Positions 31,114-43,734 of a stretch of 64,000 bases of DNA are shown one piece after another (position 1 is the first letter of the stretch; each line of letters begins with the position of its first letter). Location of the stretch: assembly GCA_947462335.1 (NCBI GenBank), contig OX381721.1, forward strand, positions 35,514,303 to 35,578,302, in the 5' to 3' direction. The DNA comes from Harmothoe impar. Lineage: Eukaryota > Annelida > Polychaeta > Phyllodocida > Polynoidae. The translations under genes and the position numbers were made by a program. Under the pieces are notes generated by a model. It was not told where the DNA came from. It did no database searches and saw only the letters and a list, made by a program, of their open reading frames with translations.

Positions 31114-34100
31114 AAGACGTACCAGAGTCAGGCGGAGGAGGCGTGGGAGCGGGCCTGGCTGCTGCTGCAGGATACAGCAGACTGGCAGGTGGAGGCCGGG
31201 AAGGAGACGCACCCCGGGGGGCTCGGGGGGTGCGTCTATGCCAAACACTTCAAGAAGCACGGAAAGGTCTTCAAACTAGAGGTAAGATGCACTTAAAGTA
31301 GCAAGTAAAGGAGCAATTGATTAACCTGTTAAGTATTTTGAGGTAGTGTATCAATCGAGTAGGATTGGTATGATGCAGCAATGGAGAGGCGAGTTACTCG
31401 CCACGGCTGCATTCATGCGTCGGGAGGGGAGAGATTATTCCTGATTACATGATTATGATTCCTGATGACAAAACTCCACTCATTTCATTGTTCATGTATT
31501 TGAATATCAGTATATGACATATGAGTAACATATGACTGGTTTCCGTTTCCAGGCGACTGTGGACTTCCCCACGGAGGAGGTGTTTGAGGTGTTGGTGCCG
31601 GGAGTAGAGGAGTGGCCGGTGTGGAACCCCACCATCCTGGACTGTAAGGTGAGTGCTGTGTGTGTGTGGTGGGGGGGGGGAGGTACAGTGCAGGTGCCTG
31701 GTGAGCTGCTCACCTTACCAATGCCTTACCCAGTAGCCCATATAAAGGTGGCATGTGTAAGGGGTAATTGGTGAGTGTGTCAGGTCACAATACAGCTCCT
31801 GGGTCTCAACCACCACGCGACATCCACGTGTCGTGTTACTTACTGTATAGGGGAACTAATGATCCAAGATGGCCGCCACATTGCCAATTACAAGAAGCGT
31901 GCCTAGTCGTAATAAAACCCCTGCTGTGTCGTTGATGCACCATGTGACACCAACGTATCATATTGATTTCCATAATATATAGTTAAAGTGAACCTGATAA
32001 TGTCCATAGTTAAAGTGAACCTAATGATGACCACAGTGAAAGTGAAACTAATGATGTCTACAGTGAAAGTGAAACTGGTGATGTCCATAGTGTAAGTGAA
32101 ATTAGTGATGTCCATAGTGAAACTAGTGATATCCATAGTGAAACTAATGATGACCATAGTAAAAGTGAAACTAATGATGACAAAAGTGAAAGTGAAACTA
32201 AAGATGACCACAGTGAAAGTGAAACTAATGATGTCCACAGGGAAAGTGAAACTAATGATGTCCACAGTGAAAGTGAAACTAATGATGACCATAGTAATGA
32301 TGACCATTTTTTAAGAATTTTTTTTTGTCAATGGACCCTGTCCATGGAAAACTGGAGCTTTTCTTTTTTTCACCAGCCTCCGACAAAAGTTCTTAGTGGA
32401 CCCCTAACATAAAGATTTATTGGTTGCTCTGGGGGAATTACTGGAAGAAATTTTGAAAAAAAAAAAAAAATTCTCAATTTTGAAAAAAATGAAGCGAGCG
32501 AAATCCATTGACAATTTTTTTTTCAAAAAAAAATAAATTTCCATTTCCGAAAATAAGGTGCGCGAAATCCATTGACCGACTTTTTTTTTTTGTCTGGCCT
32601 AAGAGTGAAACTAATGATGACAAAAGTGAAAGTGAAACTAAAGATGACCACAGTAAAAGTGAAACTAATGATGACCACAGTGAAAGTGAAACTAATGATG
32701 ACCACAGTGAAAGTGAAACTTATGATGTCCTTAGTGAAAGTGAAACTTATGATGTCCTTAGTGAAAGTGAAACTTATGATGTCCACAGTGAAAGTGAAAC
32801 TAATGGTTTGTTGTTGGTTGCAGACGATCCAGGTGCTAAACGACAACACAGACATCTCGTACAGTGTGGGGGCCAGCGCCGCCGGGGGGCTCGTAGCCAG
32901 CAGGTAAGGCACATACCTCTGTTGTTAAGGCAAAGATACATTTTAGAGTTGAAATTTAGATTTAAACAACTATTTTTTAAAGGATTTAGTCTACCAGTAC
33001 TCAAAGTATACTGCATAGTTTTGTTGCAAAAAGAGAACATTAATAATGGTGCTGTTTGGTATATATAACTTTTAATGCAGCATGATGCCTCATGGTTTGT
33101 GTTTATTCCTCATCGCGGCGCAGGCGAGAAACTGACCATACTGTATTGGTGCATCATTTTGATGTTTCGGGAGTGTTTCAGCCTCAAGGCACTAAAAGAG
33201 CATAATGCATTAAATGACTGCTCCTTATTAACAGTTAATGACGTCACTAAATGTAGGTGTTTTGTTGCTCAGGGACTTTGTGAACCTGCGTCACTGGAAG
33301 TCACGTGACGGTGTGCTCATGTCGTCAGCCTGTCACGTGACACACAAGGATGTGCCCGTCATCAAGAAGTATGTCCGGTAAGTACCCAGCATGCACCCTG
33401 TCAATACCCAGCGCAAAGACACTCACTATCACTGTAAAACCTGCCGTATAAGCCTAACTCGCGTATATTAAGCTGGCCCCTCACTTTGATGAATTGTTTA
33501 AGTTTAAAGGGAGGCCTGGAAATTGTTATTTTAGTAATGTACTTTAGTAGCAACAACTTGTATAGAAGCCGCACCTTGACTATGTCCTGATCCTATAAGC
33601 CGCACTGGTGATCTAACATGCGCACTAGCCGCGGCTTATACGTCGAATTTTAACTACCAAACTCCCAATCAACTTATAGGCGAGGTTTTAATATAGAGGA
33701 ATATAGTGAAAACAGATTTCAAGCACTTTTATTATAAGCTGAATCTTTCCTCTCAAAACTCACATTCGGCTTATAACCAAGGTTTTACGGTATCTGTTGT
33801 GCTGATGCACCAATACAGGGGCAGGGGCTTACTCGCTGTGTGATACATTTAAAAGACTAGAGAAAACAATTACAGATTGTAAAACATTTATGAGCATACT
33901 ATTTGATAGATAATATCTTAAACTTTTAAATAGATACAAGAAAGGGTCCGAAAGGTCTTACCAGCCAGAAAACAAAATAAATATCTTCAACTTTTATGTC
34001 ACTGTTATAATGAGCGTTGTTTTTGTCCCCTCAGGGCGGAGAACAAACCGGCGTGCTACGCGTTTGAGGCGGTGCCAGGCGAGCCCAACAGGTGTAAATT

Positions 34101-34472
34101 CACGTGTATCCTGTCTACAGACCTCAAGGTAAGAACTGCTGAGTCATGGTACATTCACCGCTTATTCATTATAAACATGCAACATATTGCAACTTGTGAA
34201 GATACTGTACCGTTATGATAATGATAATGTGCCTGGGCACTCTTCAGTTTAGCCCGACGCTACTAAAGCATGACCGAGTTTTTACGAAACTACATCACAA
34301 TGGCTAATGGTCTTCAATCACTGTACAACATAAACTAAACCCTGTTTCCTTGTTACAGGGCTGGATGCCGCAGTTCCTGATAGACCAGGCCCTGTCCGGG
34401 GTCCTCATGGATTACCTCAGACACCTCAACCTCCATCTAGCATCCAGAACCAAGGCACATGGGGCCAGCTGA
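31114..34472 (+). CDS. START-domain lipid-transfer protein of the StAR/STARD3 group (six exons)
   Basis: Exons 31114-31281, 31553-31648, 32824-32903, 33273-33377, 34035-34128 and 34359-34472 all have AG/GT borders, and the phases join into one frame ending TGA at 34470-34472. The product is a START domain of about 218 residues: HGKVFKLE, a VWNP strand, NTDISYSVGASAAGGLV, SRDFVNLRHW, RAENKPACY, LSTDLKGWMPQFLIDQAL, then the C-terminal helix. These blocks fit StAR (STARD1) and STARD3 (MLN64) best; the AAGGLV-xx-RDFVN stretch is closest to STARD3. The family binds cholesterol in a helix-grip pocket and moves it between membranes, to mitochondria for StAR and at endosome contacts for STARD3. I see no MENTAL membrane domain or mitochondrial targeting sequence, so the N-terminus is unresolved. 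Intron 2 holds the 31980-32812 minisatellite. Confidence 0.88.
31980..32303 (+). repeat. Intronic minisatellite, first block
   Basis: Units of about 24 bp built on GTGAAAGTGAAACTAATGAT plus GACCACA or GTCCACA. It lies in intron 2 of the START gene. Confidence 0.85.
32304..32603. mobile_element. Insert splitting the intronic minisatellite
   Basis: About 300 bp unrelated to the array on either side. It contains inverse GTCAATGGA / TCCATTGAC motifs near its ends and terminates in TGGCCTAAG, like the TTAGGCC MITEs. Probably an old non-autonomous insertion; no clean target duplication was found. Confidence 0.5.
32604..32812 (+). repeat. Intronic minisatellite, second block
   Basis: Same 24-bp units as 31980-32303, ending a few bases before the acceptor of START exon 3 (32824). 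Confidence 0.85.
33433..33791. mobile_element. CCGTAAAACC-family MITE, intron 4 of the START gene
   Basis: Left part CTGTAAAACCTGCCG, right end AAGGTTTTACGGTA; the interior has GTATAAGCC/GGCTTATAC units. The right end and interior match the family well, while the left end is decayed. Confidence 0.55.
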
Positions 34473-34496
34473 GTCCTCCACCCACACCGTAGTAGT

Positions 34497-34885
34497 CATT
34501 GACCGCCTCATCACCGCCCATTACGTCATCTGACGTCACAGTACGTCATCTGACGCCTCATCACCGCTCATTACGTCATAAGACGTCACAGTATGTCATC
34601 TGACATCACATCACCGCCCATTACGTCATAAGACGTCACAGTACGTCATCTGACGTCACAGTATGTCATCTGACGTCATATCACCGCTCATTATGTCATT
34701 GACGTCACAGTACGTCATCTGACGTCACAGTACGTCATCTGACGTCACAGTATGTCATCTGACGTCACATCACTACTCATTACTTCATCTGACGTCACAG
34801 TATGTCATCTGACGTCACATCACTACTCATTACTTCATCTGACGTCACAGTACGTCACATCAAGTCACCTGACGTCACAGTACAA
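34497..34885 (+). repeat. CRE-rich tandem array in the 3' region of the START gene
   Basis: Degenerate units of about 20 bp (CATCTGACGTCACAGTACGT) and a longer spacer form (ATCACCGCCCATTACGTCAT). They give about ten perfect TGACGTCA palindromes and many TACGTCAT half-sites, starting 25 bases after the stop codon. Confidence 0.85.
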
Positions 34886-35407
34886 GAACTCGTCCTTATC
34901 ACATTAGCGTTGTGACGTCAGCATTCATCCATTATGTTATCAGAGGTGTCGAGAGGAAGGTCACCTTGACGTGTTCAGCAGTTTGTGTTTCTCCTACTCG
35001 TGTCGTGTATACCAGTCGGTAAGAGGCAGTAGGAGCTCGTGGTAGACATGAGGGATATTAGTGTAAGGATACAAGCAACTAGTTTAAGGGTTAGACACAA
35101 ACGACTTGTTACAGGTTTTTACACAACTTGTTGGTGTATTGAGATGTAATATTTGCTATTTTGAAACTGAAAGTTAATATTGTAACGATTTCCTCTAGTA
35201 TTGTTGATGTCAGGTATGTGTAATATAGAGACGAATTAATTAACTGCTCAACTAAGTCTAAGAGAATGGTGCACCCAACGTTCGCTCTATGGTGTAGTCC
35301 CATATTGAGCTGTAGAGGCCAAAGATATCATGCCATAGTTTGTGTGTATTAAATGGCAAATATGCTGCCACTGTTTGCAGGAATTCCTACATCTCAGGGA
35401 TTTCTGT

Positions 35408-35680
35408 AATAAATTACGTACATTTCCTGTAATAAATTGACCAAATCTGTATTTTGTCGACCATTGAGTGACATCTCTGTTTTAGAGATGGTATTAACCT
35501 ATGTTTATGAGCCAAAAGATTATAGTTCAATTTTGATATAATATACAATGTGACTGATAGAACAATCTTCCTAGATTACCAGTATATCGTAAAAGACTTG
35601 GGTCTTGATATTAATGGCAGATCAAACATACGAGTTTGGATGAGGAGTGTGTGAACAATGTCTAGGTATTTATGAATAAA
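35408..35680 (+). terminator. Candidate polyadenylation signals of the START gene
   Basis: AATAAA hexamers at 35408-35413, 35431-35436 and 35675-35680, roughly 0.9-1.2 kb after the stop. Which one is used cannot be told. Confidence 0.35.
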
Positions 35681-37430
35681 TAAATATAAATGATAATGCT
35701 TGTTATAAAAGATGTGAAACTGTTGAACGTCTGTATGACCTATAATAATGACGGCGGGTTTAGTGCTTTAAGAATATAGAGGATAGTTATGGTAAATTAA
35801 GGGCCGCATAGTTCTGCCCTTTGTCGTCATGATACATGAATGCAGCTCTGACGAGTAACTCTACACTGCAGCATTCAAGCATCATGATGACCCTATGGGG
35901 TTGATACACTTACAAAGGGATGACATGATGCATGAAATGCAGCACTGGCATCATGATGACAACTGGCATAACACATGTAAAGCACAATGCGGACCTTACA
36001 GGGGGAATGTTAACTTATTGCACTCCAGGATAGAACAACTCATTGCTATGACACTTGTTACCGCCAACTTGAACTTCCTGATGTTATTATTGCTGTATTT
36101 TATACAGATCTGACTTTGATATTGTCCCGTGTAGGGTAGACTTGTACTGTATTCATGTGCCGTACCGGTATACTGTCTGTGCACACTGAAGCCACCCAAA
36201 GATCGAGTGGGGTACCTGGCTAGTATTCTCCAGCACTTCTATACTATATATGTATATGGGACATATTTCATATATAATTTTCCATCCACATACATGATAG
36301 ATACATTCTGTATTTTTATAGTAAATGCACAAAAAGAGAAAGGACTGAAATGCAATAAGCCACCAATGTGTACCATATTAGATATTCCACTGTCTATTTT
36401 GACGATACAAGACTCGCTGTTCTTATATTATTATAACTGTTAGTCGCCGAACCAGAATCTCCTTTGGTGCATTCTTATTATAGAAAGACCTGGCAAACTT
36501 GCAGAGTAACGTTCAAGGAAATGTAGTAAATATCGTCGTGCGTCTAACAGGGTTCCCACGTGTCATGGAATGTCATGGAATTTGAAAGTTGTCTGGAAAG
36601 TCATGGAATTTTGTAAAGATTTGCTGTGTGTCATGGAATGTCTTGGAATCTGAAAATAATTGAATTAATTTTACAAAATCTCCTAGAATGACCCATTTCC
36701 TTTCCAGTTTTTAGAAATTTTCTCAGGCGGCCAAGCCCCCGACCTCCACAACAATGTTGTAAATGTCATGGAAAATTGAGATTTTTGTTATAGCTGGTAT
36801 CTGAGAGCTGGTAAAGACGTAACGTCTAACTAAACACACTGGCACAAACATTCCACACTTCATGATGGTATAAGGAGCATTATGTCATCATGATGGAATT
36901 GAGGGTTTTTATTTTAGACTTCAAATTCTAAAATAAGGAATATCCTCCAATGTAGACCCATGTCAATGAGGGGTAGGTAAGGGTCCATAAGGTAGTCAGA
37001 CCGCGACAGGGGATACACGCTGGTAGTGTAGAGTTATAAAGAATCAAACCAGGGCGGGAGACATTTAGTTTGACCCTGGAAATATCAAAATGTTATATCA
37101 CTGAAGAAGTAGCAAAATGTACAAGGACTAAAAGATATGTCCAAAAGTAAAAAGATGGAAAAGATCATGTTTTATTTAAGCATTTATTTAGATTGAGTGA
37201 TATTGTAAGATTGATATGAAGTGATTAAATAGAGTGAATTTCTATATTGGTCACGTGTTCCCAAGAAATAAAGAGACATTCTAGAAATTCCTTGGTTAGA
37301 ATTTCACACAAAACTCACTGCTTTAAAATGTTAAAATACGCACACAAATAAATTGTTTTATTTATTCAATCTATGACTTGTGTTTTATCAATCAGACAGT
37401 TCTTGCTGCATTTGACCCTCTACGGACGGC
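35681..37430. other. Host intergenic DNA with decayed repeats
   Basis: No gene seen. It contains a hairpin repeat of the ATGATGCATGAATGCAGC type at about 35825-35960, and a TGTCATGGAATTTGAAA repeat at about 36550-36660. Confidence 0.5.
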
Positions 37431-37549
37431 ATGTCGTAACAATGATGCACTAATGCAGTTGTGGCCAAGGCATTGCTGCATCATGCTGAACTTTCAATGA
37501 ATGGAGATGTCATGTACAAGCCGCACCTCTTTTGCGGTACCGGCGGGTA

Positions 37550-38010
37550 CCGGTACCGCAAAACCCCTACCTTAAGACGACCCTCTTATATGAAAAGAAA
37601 CTTTAAAATGTTTTCTCCTTTATCCTACATGAGAAAACCCCGCCTTTAAGACGACCCCCTAGTTAGGAAAAATAGGTCTGTCTTAACGGAGTTTACGGTA
37701 CTCACCAGGGCTGCATTCATACATTACGAGATGCAGTGCATTAAAGCAATATGCTGTCCTTAAACAATTAAAATGCCTGTTTTGGGAGGACAGAAGTGGG
37801 GAGTACTGGTACGGTAAATCCGCGCGTAGAAGGCGCAGCGGCTCGTACACGAGTGAGGGTTCTCTCCATGTGGGGATGCGGCATGTACATGACATTGGTA
37901 TTTAGAAGTAGATGACAGTCCTAAAGTGGCCAAAAACTGACATCACGAGCGGCTTATAGCATTTTCTGAAATAAGAGCTGCGGCTTATACAGGGGTTGGG
38001 CTTGTACGGT
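37550..38010. repeat. Cluster of decayed CCGTAAA-type MITE fragments
   Basis: Two segments, each with CCGCAAAACC/GGTAAATCCGCG starts and GTTTACGGTA/TTGTACGGTA ends (about 37553-37700 and 37810-38010). A hairpin-repeat remnant lies between them. Confidence 0.4.
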
Positions 38011-38933
38011 ATGCTGGAAGCACCACCACCCCACCTGGTGGGAGTCTTAGGCACCATGTTTCAACATCTTTGAAGATTCTAAGGGAGTGATCATCTTTTA
38101 ACAATGGGGGGAGGGTCGTCATTATTTACACCCCCCCCCCCCGGGTTAACGGGTTGTAATTTTTTACCCCCTCTTATGGGTCGAAAATCCGCGCCCAGGC
38201 CCTTTGAAGCATAGTAACGCAAGGGCTTTTGGGCCCAAAACAGGTTAACATTTTTTGACGAATGTATGGGTTCAATGAATGCATGTGTATTTGAATACCG
38301 TAGAACCCTTCCTTTCAGACGACCCCCCTACTTTGAGAAGAAATTTCGTCTTGTATTAAATTAGTTTGCTCTCTAATCCTACATGATAAAACCCCGCCTT
38401 CAAGACTATCCCCTTCTTCCAGATAAGAAATCTGTCTTGTGGGGAAAAAGATTGAGCGTGTGAGTGGCCTCACAGATGACTCAGGGTAAGCTGGAGCTGG
38501 AGCTTATCATGTACTTAGATATAGTATAAGCTACTAGGCCATAGGCCTACTAACCCATACAATACTGATGTAATGAGTAACAGCCTGTACATAAATCATA
38601 GCCATAGGGCCATAACCCTAACACTATGAAGAGTACAAATACACACAACCACTAGGCCACACTGAAGCACAGTGCCAGTGTCTAGTAAACTGCACCTGTC
38701 TGAGCACAGTATCAGTATGAATTGGTCAGAGCCTGACCCAAGTGTGACCAGCTGACCACATGAGTAACCAATGGGAGCAGGGGTGAGAAATTTGATGCAT
38801 AATTTAGTCCAGCTGGGAAATGTCAGCAGGGTCTAGGGCACTTTGTAGTTGTGGTCCGTCGGGAATACAACCTCCTCGTGAACAAATTAGATATAGTACT
38901 CCCTTATAATCATTCATTGGTCAATTCTGGCAT

Positions 38934-39133
38934 NNNNNNNNNNNNNNNNNNNNNNNNNNNNNNNNNNNNNNNNNNNNNNNNNNNNNNNNNNNNNNNNNNN
39001 NNNNNNNNNNNNNNNNNNNNNNNNNNNNNNNNNNNNNNNNNNNNNNNNNNNNNNNNNNNNNNNNNNNNNNNNNNNNNNNNNNNNNNNNNNNNNNNNNNNN
39101 NNNNNNNNNNNNNNNNNNNNNNNNNNNNNNNNN
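38934..39133. other. Assembly gap (200 N)
   Basis: A run of exactly 200 N; its true length is unknown. Confidence 1.
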
Positions 39134-40817
39134 GGGAGGGGGTTACTCAGTCCTCGTATTAGACTCCGCACCCAGTCTGGCACCCAGTCTCTGAGGCAGG
39201 CATTTGGGTTGCAAAACAGGCCCGGGAGCTGTAGCTGTGGGTCTCTGTAAGATATCATGTGAAAAATGGGGCTGTCACTGATTAAATGGCTCTAAAAAGG
39301 GGCTGTTGGAAGACAGCTGGGCTGTAATTGGTCAGTGTATACTCATACTTCCACGCTGTCGCATTGCCCTGAGGCTTATAGGATACCGGTAGTGTGCCAA
39401 AGTTAGGGGTGCGGCTAGTACGAATTTACAGTACCTTCAAAGTGCCAGTGCCCCCCCCCCCGCGTCATCATATTACGACGGTACAGCCCCCTCTGGGACC
39501 CCTCTATGTATACCCGGGTCAGAGGGGGGGGGGGGGGGGGGTATGTTAACTTCTGTACAGTCAATAGAGTCTACAGCAGTAATATGGGAAAACAGCACCA
39601 GTATTAGAGGCAGTACTAAAGTCAAATGCAGTTTGCAGGATGTCAATATTCCAATGAGAAGGCCTCTCATAGACGCTGGTAGAAAGGTTTTGAATTTAAC
39701 CCTTCAACTTTAAATGTATGCACCATGTATGGTGGTGAGTAATCTACTGTAAACGTATTTATTTCATGGTGAATACGATCTATCAAGGTTAAACCTATGG
39801 GAGGACCGTATGCCAGTACAGCGTGCAATAACCCTCGGCCGTATTGCACTAGGCCTGCGGCCAGCGTGCAATATGGGACAAGCCCCACTCGTGCAATAAC
39901 CAGTGACTCGGTGACTTTAGCGTGCAGCTCTGTCTATATATTTTCATGCTGCACATATTTTCACAGATTTCGTGGATTTTAAAAACCGCGAAAATATGTA
40001 CAGGTCGAAAATTAATACAGCCTAGTGATACTACTACCATCCTCCAAAATCCGGACGTAGCACATTAAAGCACTACGCGGCCTTTAAAGGGCTTTTGAAA
40101 ACCCTTCCTTCTACTATTCCTGGACTGATGGACACTTTCAGACCCAGATATATAAGTGTATACCTACTTGACATCACCTGGGGGCACTAGATGTAGATAA
40201 CGGCACATACCTGCAAAGATAAGACAACATGATAAGTAATATGGTTAAGGAGTACATGAAACACAGACTTAAACCTGGGTTATATCAAGTACAGAGCATA
40301 TACCAATACAGGCTTCTGCCCCACACTGTAATGACACTGGCGGGCTGCCGGTGTAATTTTCACTGGTGGGGTACCTGCCATGACTGCATTCATGCATTAT
40401 AAAGGCAAAGGGCCATACTGTAATAAAGCGGAGGAAAAATAGTACTCCTGCAGCATTGCATATATATGATGCAACATAGAAATGGGAGGTGATCCAGACA
40501 TGTTTTTGATTCAGCTTTCCCCTCATGGACACTTGATATTAACACTTGTATCAAACATTGACAACGTGATACGAGGAATTTGTTGTATAAAGTCTCCAGA
40601 CTCAAGGATTCTGTTCCGTTTCTATTTCTTTACTGGAGAATGTCCCTATGACATTTCGAGTAGAAATGGAGAGCAGATATTGACATTTGAACCATTTTAG
40701 GATTGAGACGTTCCATATTGTTGTTGAAACACTATCATTAACCACATTTAACCCACGGGGGACAGCTAAGACAAAGGCTTCACACGTTGGGTATATTGAA
40801 TACCCGAGGGTTAAGTC

Positions 40818-40951
40818 AGATAGACTACACCTGGACCTGGTTCTCCCACATACCCACTGCCCACTGGTCAGCGACTCGGTGTATAACACCTCGTCTCGAC
40901 CTGGTGGGGCAGTGGGTATATGGAAGAACCAGGTCCAGGTGTAGTCTATCT
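40818..40951. repeat. Long hairpin, 134 bp
   Basis: The arms of about 45 bases begin AGATAGACTACACCTGGACC and end with its complement. A few mismatches occur in the CCCACATACCCACTGCCC part. The loop is about 44 bases. It could be a small MITE; no target duplication is obvious. Confidence 0.7.
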
Positions 40952-41719
40952 AATACATAGACAGTGATACGGAGCTGGGACGAACCCTCTCTGGGCAGCA
41001 CAGTACCCCACCGTGCTAGCAACTCGTCATTCATGCATCATGCGGTATACATTCCCGAATGCAGTGCCAGTAAGTTGCAATTACATAAAGTTACATTTAA
41101 GTAAACTCTTCATGTGGAAGGAATATGCATGCTGTATCCAGAAATATCAGCACGCCAAATATCCAGTTTCAGGATGCAAAGTGGCAGAATGGTGGGACAA
41201 CTAAACCTCTGAGTTCCTTCACATCACCCACACCCGATGTAGGGCCCCAGAACGGGGGATATGTGCCACTTGTTGAATATAAGAAATGCCGATGTCCCTT
41301 GCCGAATTTAATATATTGATCTTGTCCCTTGTCGATCTTAAGAAATAGCTGTGTTCCTTGTCGCCAACCCCTGCACTCCCTGTCCCTTGTCCATATAGGG
41401 TAAAACCGGGTCTTGTCGCCTTGTGGATTTTACCCGTCTGGGGCCCTCACGGAGCCGCCAGTACCAGCGTCCAGTTTAATCAGTAATTGACGCAGAACCC
41501 ATTACACCAGAATAACGTTACATGTAATCCTCTCTACACCCCCAAACACCCACTCCTTTAATTACCTGACAACAATCAAATAAAGCCACCGTCTCCCAGT
41601 ACCCCCCCCCCCCCCCCAAGTACCATCCTCCCCCCATCCCCACGTCTTCAACCTGTAAAGGCCACATGCTGCTTCCATGTTCCAATGTTTCCAAGTACCC
41701 TCCCCACGCCTTCAGCTCT

Positions 41720-42130
41720 TTAACCCTTTAAGGGTGGATGTCGACCAAAGATAACATTTGTCGTCATGATGCAGCAATGCAGCAGGGGCGAGTTACTCAC
41801 AGACCCTTTGGGATTGTGTCAACCCCATAGGGTCGGCATGAGGCATGAATGCAGCACTGGGGAGTTATCATGCATTATGCCGACCATGGCATGATGCATT
41901 AATGCATTATCTAGCCCTTAAAGGGTTAGGGGCGGCATGCTGCTTTAACGTGATGTACCTGCCGAGTCACTCACCAGCGCCGCATCATGACAACTCTACC
42001 GGCTTGATGCACTCCTGATGGGTCGGCATGATGCCTGAATGCAGCCCTGGCGGGTTCCATACTGCATTCATGCATCATGATGACAAAGGACCCAATGCTT
42101 TAAAGCACTATGCGGCCCTTTAAGGGTTAA
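41720..42130. mobile_element. TTAA-flanked hairpin MITE (tandem or composite)
   Basis: Starts TTAACCCTTTAAGGG and ends CCCTTTAAGGGTTAA. Internal hairpin halves have ATGCATGAATGCAGC and GCATTCATGCATCATG. An inner CCCTTAAAGGGTTAG near 41918 suggests two units joined. TTAA ends and CCC starts fit piggyBac-type elements. Confidence 0.6.
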
Positions 42131-42579
42131 AGGGGCTGCGGCTTGTATTGATCTAGATATCGATTTCACTGATGTGGGTGAACTTAAATATACTGAAGTG
42201 GGTTTCCAGAAGTGGATCATGTTAAGTAGAGTGGGGCTAGCGGTATTAATAGTGGAATGGCCATTTACATCCTAGGTAACATCGGGGTAGATGGGCGGGG
42301 GGGGGGGGGGGCAAAACAAATTACCACTTTCCAGTGAAAGAGACATTGGGCCAGCCTAATTTAATATATTGTAGTTTAATATTTTGATTTGACCATAGTA
42401 TCATATAGGGAGAAGGCCTGAAAAATGTCAGTATTAAGCCCCCCCCCCCCCCCACCCCTAAACACCCAGTTCACTAATGGCCGCTCCGTGTGGCGTGGGG
42501 AGGGGTCATTCATCAGGTGCGGCGCCCACAGCGTTATCTGCCGCTAATGATGGACGGGGAGTGGGGGTGGGGGGGGGCA

Positions 42580-42830
42580 TTAACCCTTTAAGGACGGCAT
42601 GATACCTTAATGCATTATGGCCTTGGTCGTCATGATGCATGAATGCAGCCCTGGCAGGTAACTCGCCAGTGCTGCATTCAAGCATCATGCCCACCATACA
42701 GGTTTCAGACACCCCCTGAAGGGTCGGCCTGATGCGTGAATGCAGCCCTGGTGAGTTACTCGCCAGGGCTGCATTCATGCATCATGACGACAAATTCATC
42801 TTTTAGCGACATCCGTCCTTCACGGGTTAA
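42580..42830. mobile_element. TTAA-flanked hairpin MITE
   Basis: 251 bp from TTAACCCTTTAAGGACGG to CCGTCCTTCACGGGTTAA. It contains two hairpins of the form ATGAATGCAGCCCTGG, a short GCGAGTAACTCGC-like centre and the complement, separated by AAGGGTCGGC. The clearest member of the family. Confidence 0.7.
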
Positions 42831-42835
42831 AGGTG

Positions 42836-43001
42836 GTAACCCTTCAACAATAGCAGAGTGTTTTAACTCGAGCCTTTGAAAATGTATCAATTGTGTATGG
42901 CTGGCATGATGCATGAATGCAGCCTTGGTGAGTTAGATTCATACATTGTGACAACAAAGGGAATAGTGCATTAAAGCATTATGCGGCCCTTAAAGGGTTA
43001 A
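42836..43001. mobile_element. TTAA-type hairpin MITE, shorter
   Basis: Opens GTAACCCTTCAAC and closes GCGGCCCTTAAAGGGTTAA. It carries one decayed hairpin. Confidence 0.5.
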
Positions 43002-43177
43002 ATTACTTTTGCCTGATAAGATCTCTTCTACATGTACCCCGTTTCTATATCGTGTCTGTCACATTAGGAATATTTCAATTAGAAGATTCTACCCAATCAC
43101 ATGATATATGGACATGGGATATTGAAATGGAGGAATGCACTATTGATCTATGATTTTCACTTTGATATAATTCAATC

Positions 43178-43468
43178 TTAGGCCAAATTTTAAAAAAAGA
43201 TTTGTTTCAGGTAACATGTGAAGAAACTCTAGGGTCGGTAGGTCGGATTTTTATTTTTTTAACTGTTTTTTTTTACATACTTAAAAATCGACCAAAAAAA
43301 GTGTAAAAATGGGAAGTTTTTTTTAAAAACTTTTGTAAACCTAAAATTGACCGAAAAAATTGTAAAAATATAAAGATTTCTTCAAAATTGGATAAGAAAA
43401 TGTAGGGTGGGCCCTGTTTAGATAGGGTCAGTCGGGTGCCTTGAAACAAACCTTTTTTTTGTGCTAAA
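43178..43468. mobile_element. MITE with TTAGGCC / GTTTGTTTCAGGTAA arms
   Basis: Same arms as 28761-29028, with GGGTCGGTAGGTCGG inside. Left end TTAGGCCAAATTTTAAA; right end ACAAACCTTTTTTTTGTGCTAA. Confidence 0.65.
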
Positions 43469-43734
43469 TTCGAGGACTGTCACGCCTGATGCAGGAATGC
43501 AGCCCTCGTCAGTGTCTTGCGAGGGCTTCATTTACCAGACTGGTGCAGCAGAAAACCCAGCTTCTAGAGAATACCCAGTTAATATGTAGTGTACACAACC
43601 CCTAGAGTTTATCCCGTCTAGATGTGTCGCTAATTCCGCCTTGACAGACAATATTTGAGTGTGGCAGGTCCCTGTGCGTTTGTATTAAAAGGCAACCCAA
43701 GGGTGCTGTTGGTCTAGGATCAGGTAATTAACCA

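Noticed and set aside
31088..31301. Alternative frames over START exon 1
   Set aside because: Only the frame giving HGKVFKLE joins in phase to the other START exons.
32508..33068. 186-codon frame with SESETNDD repeats reaching into START exon 3
   Set aside because: Read through the intronic minisatellite; the exon is in another frame of the spliced gene.
38851..39258. Frames spanning the run of N
   Set aside because: They are created by the gap itself.
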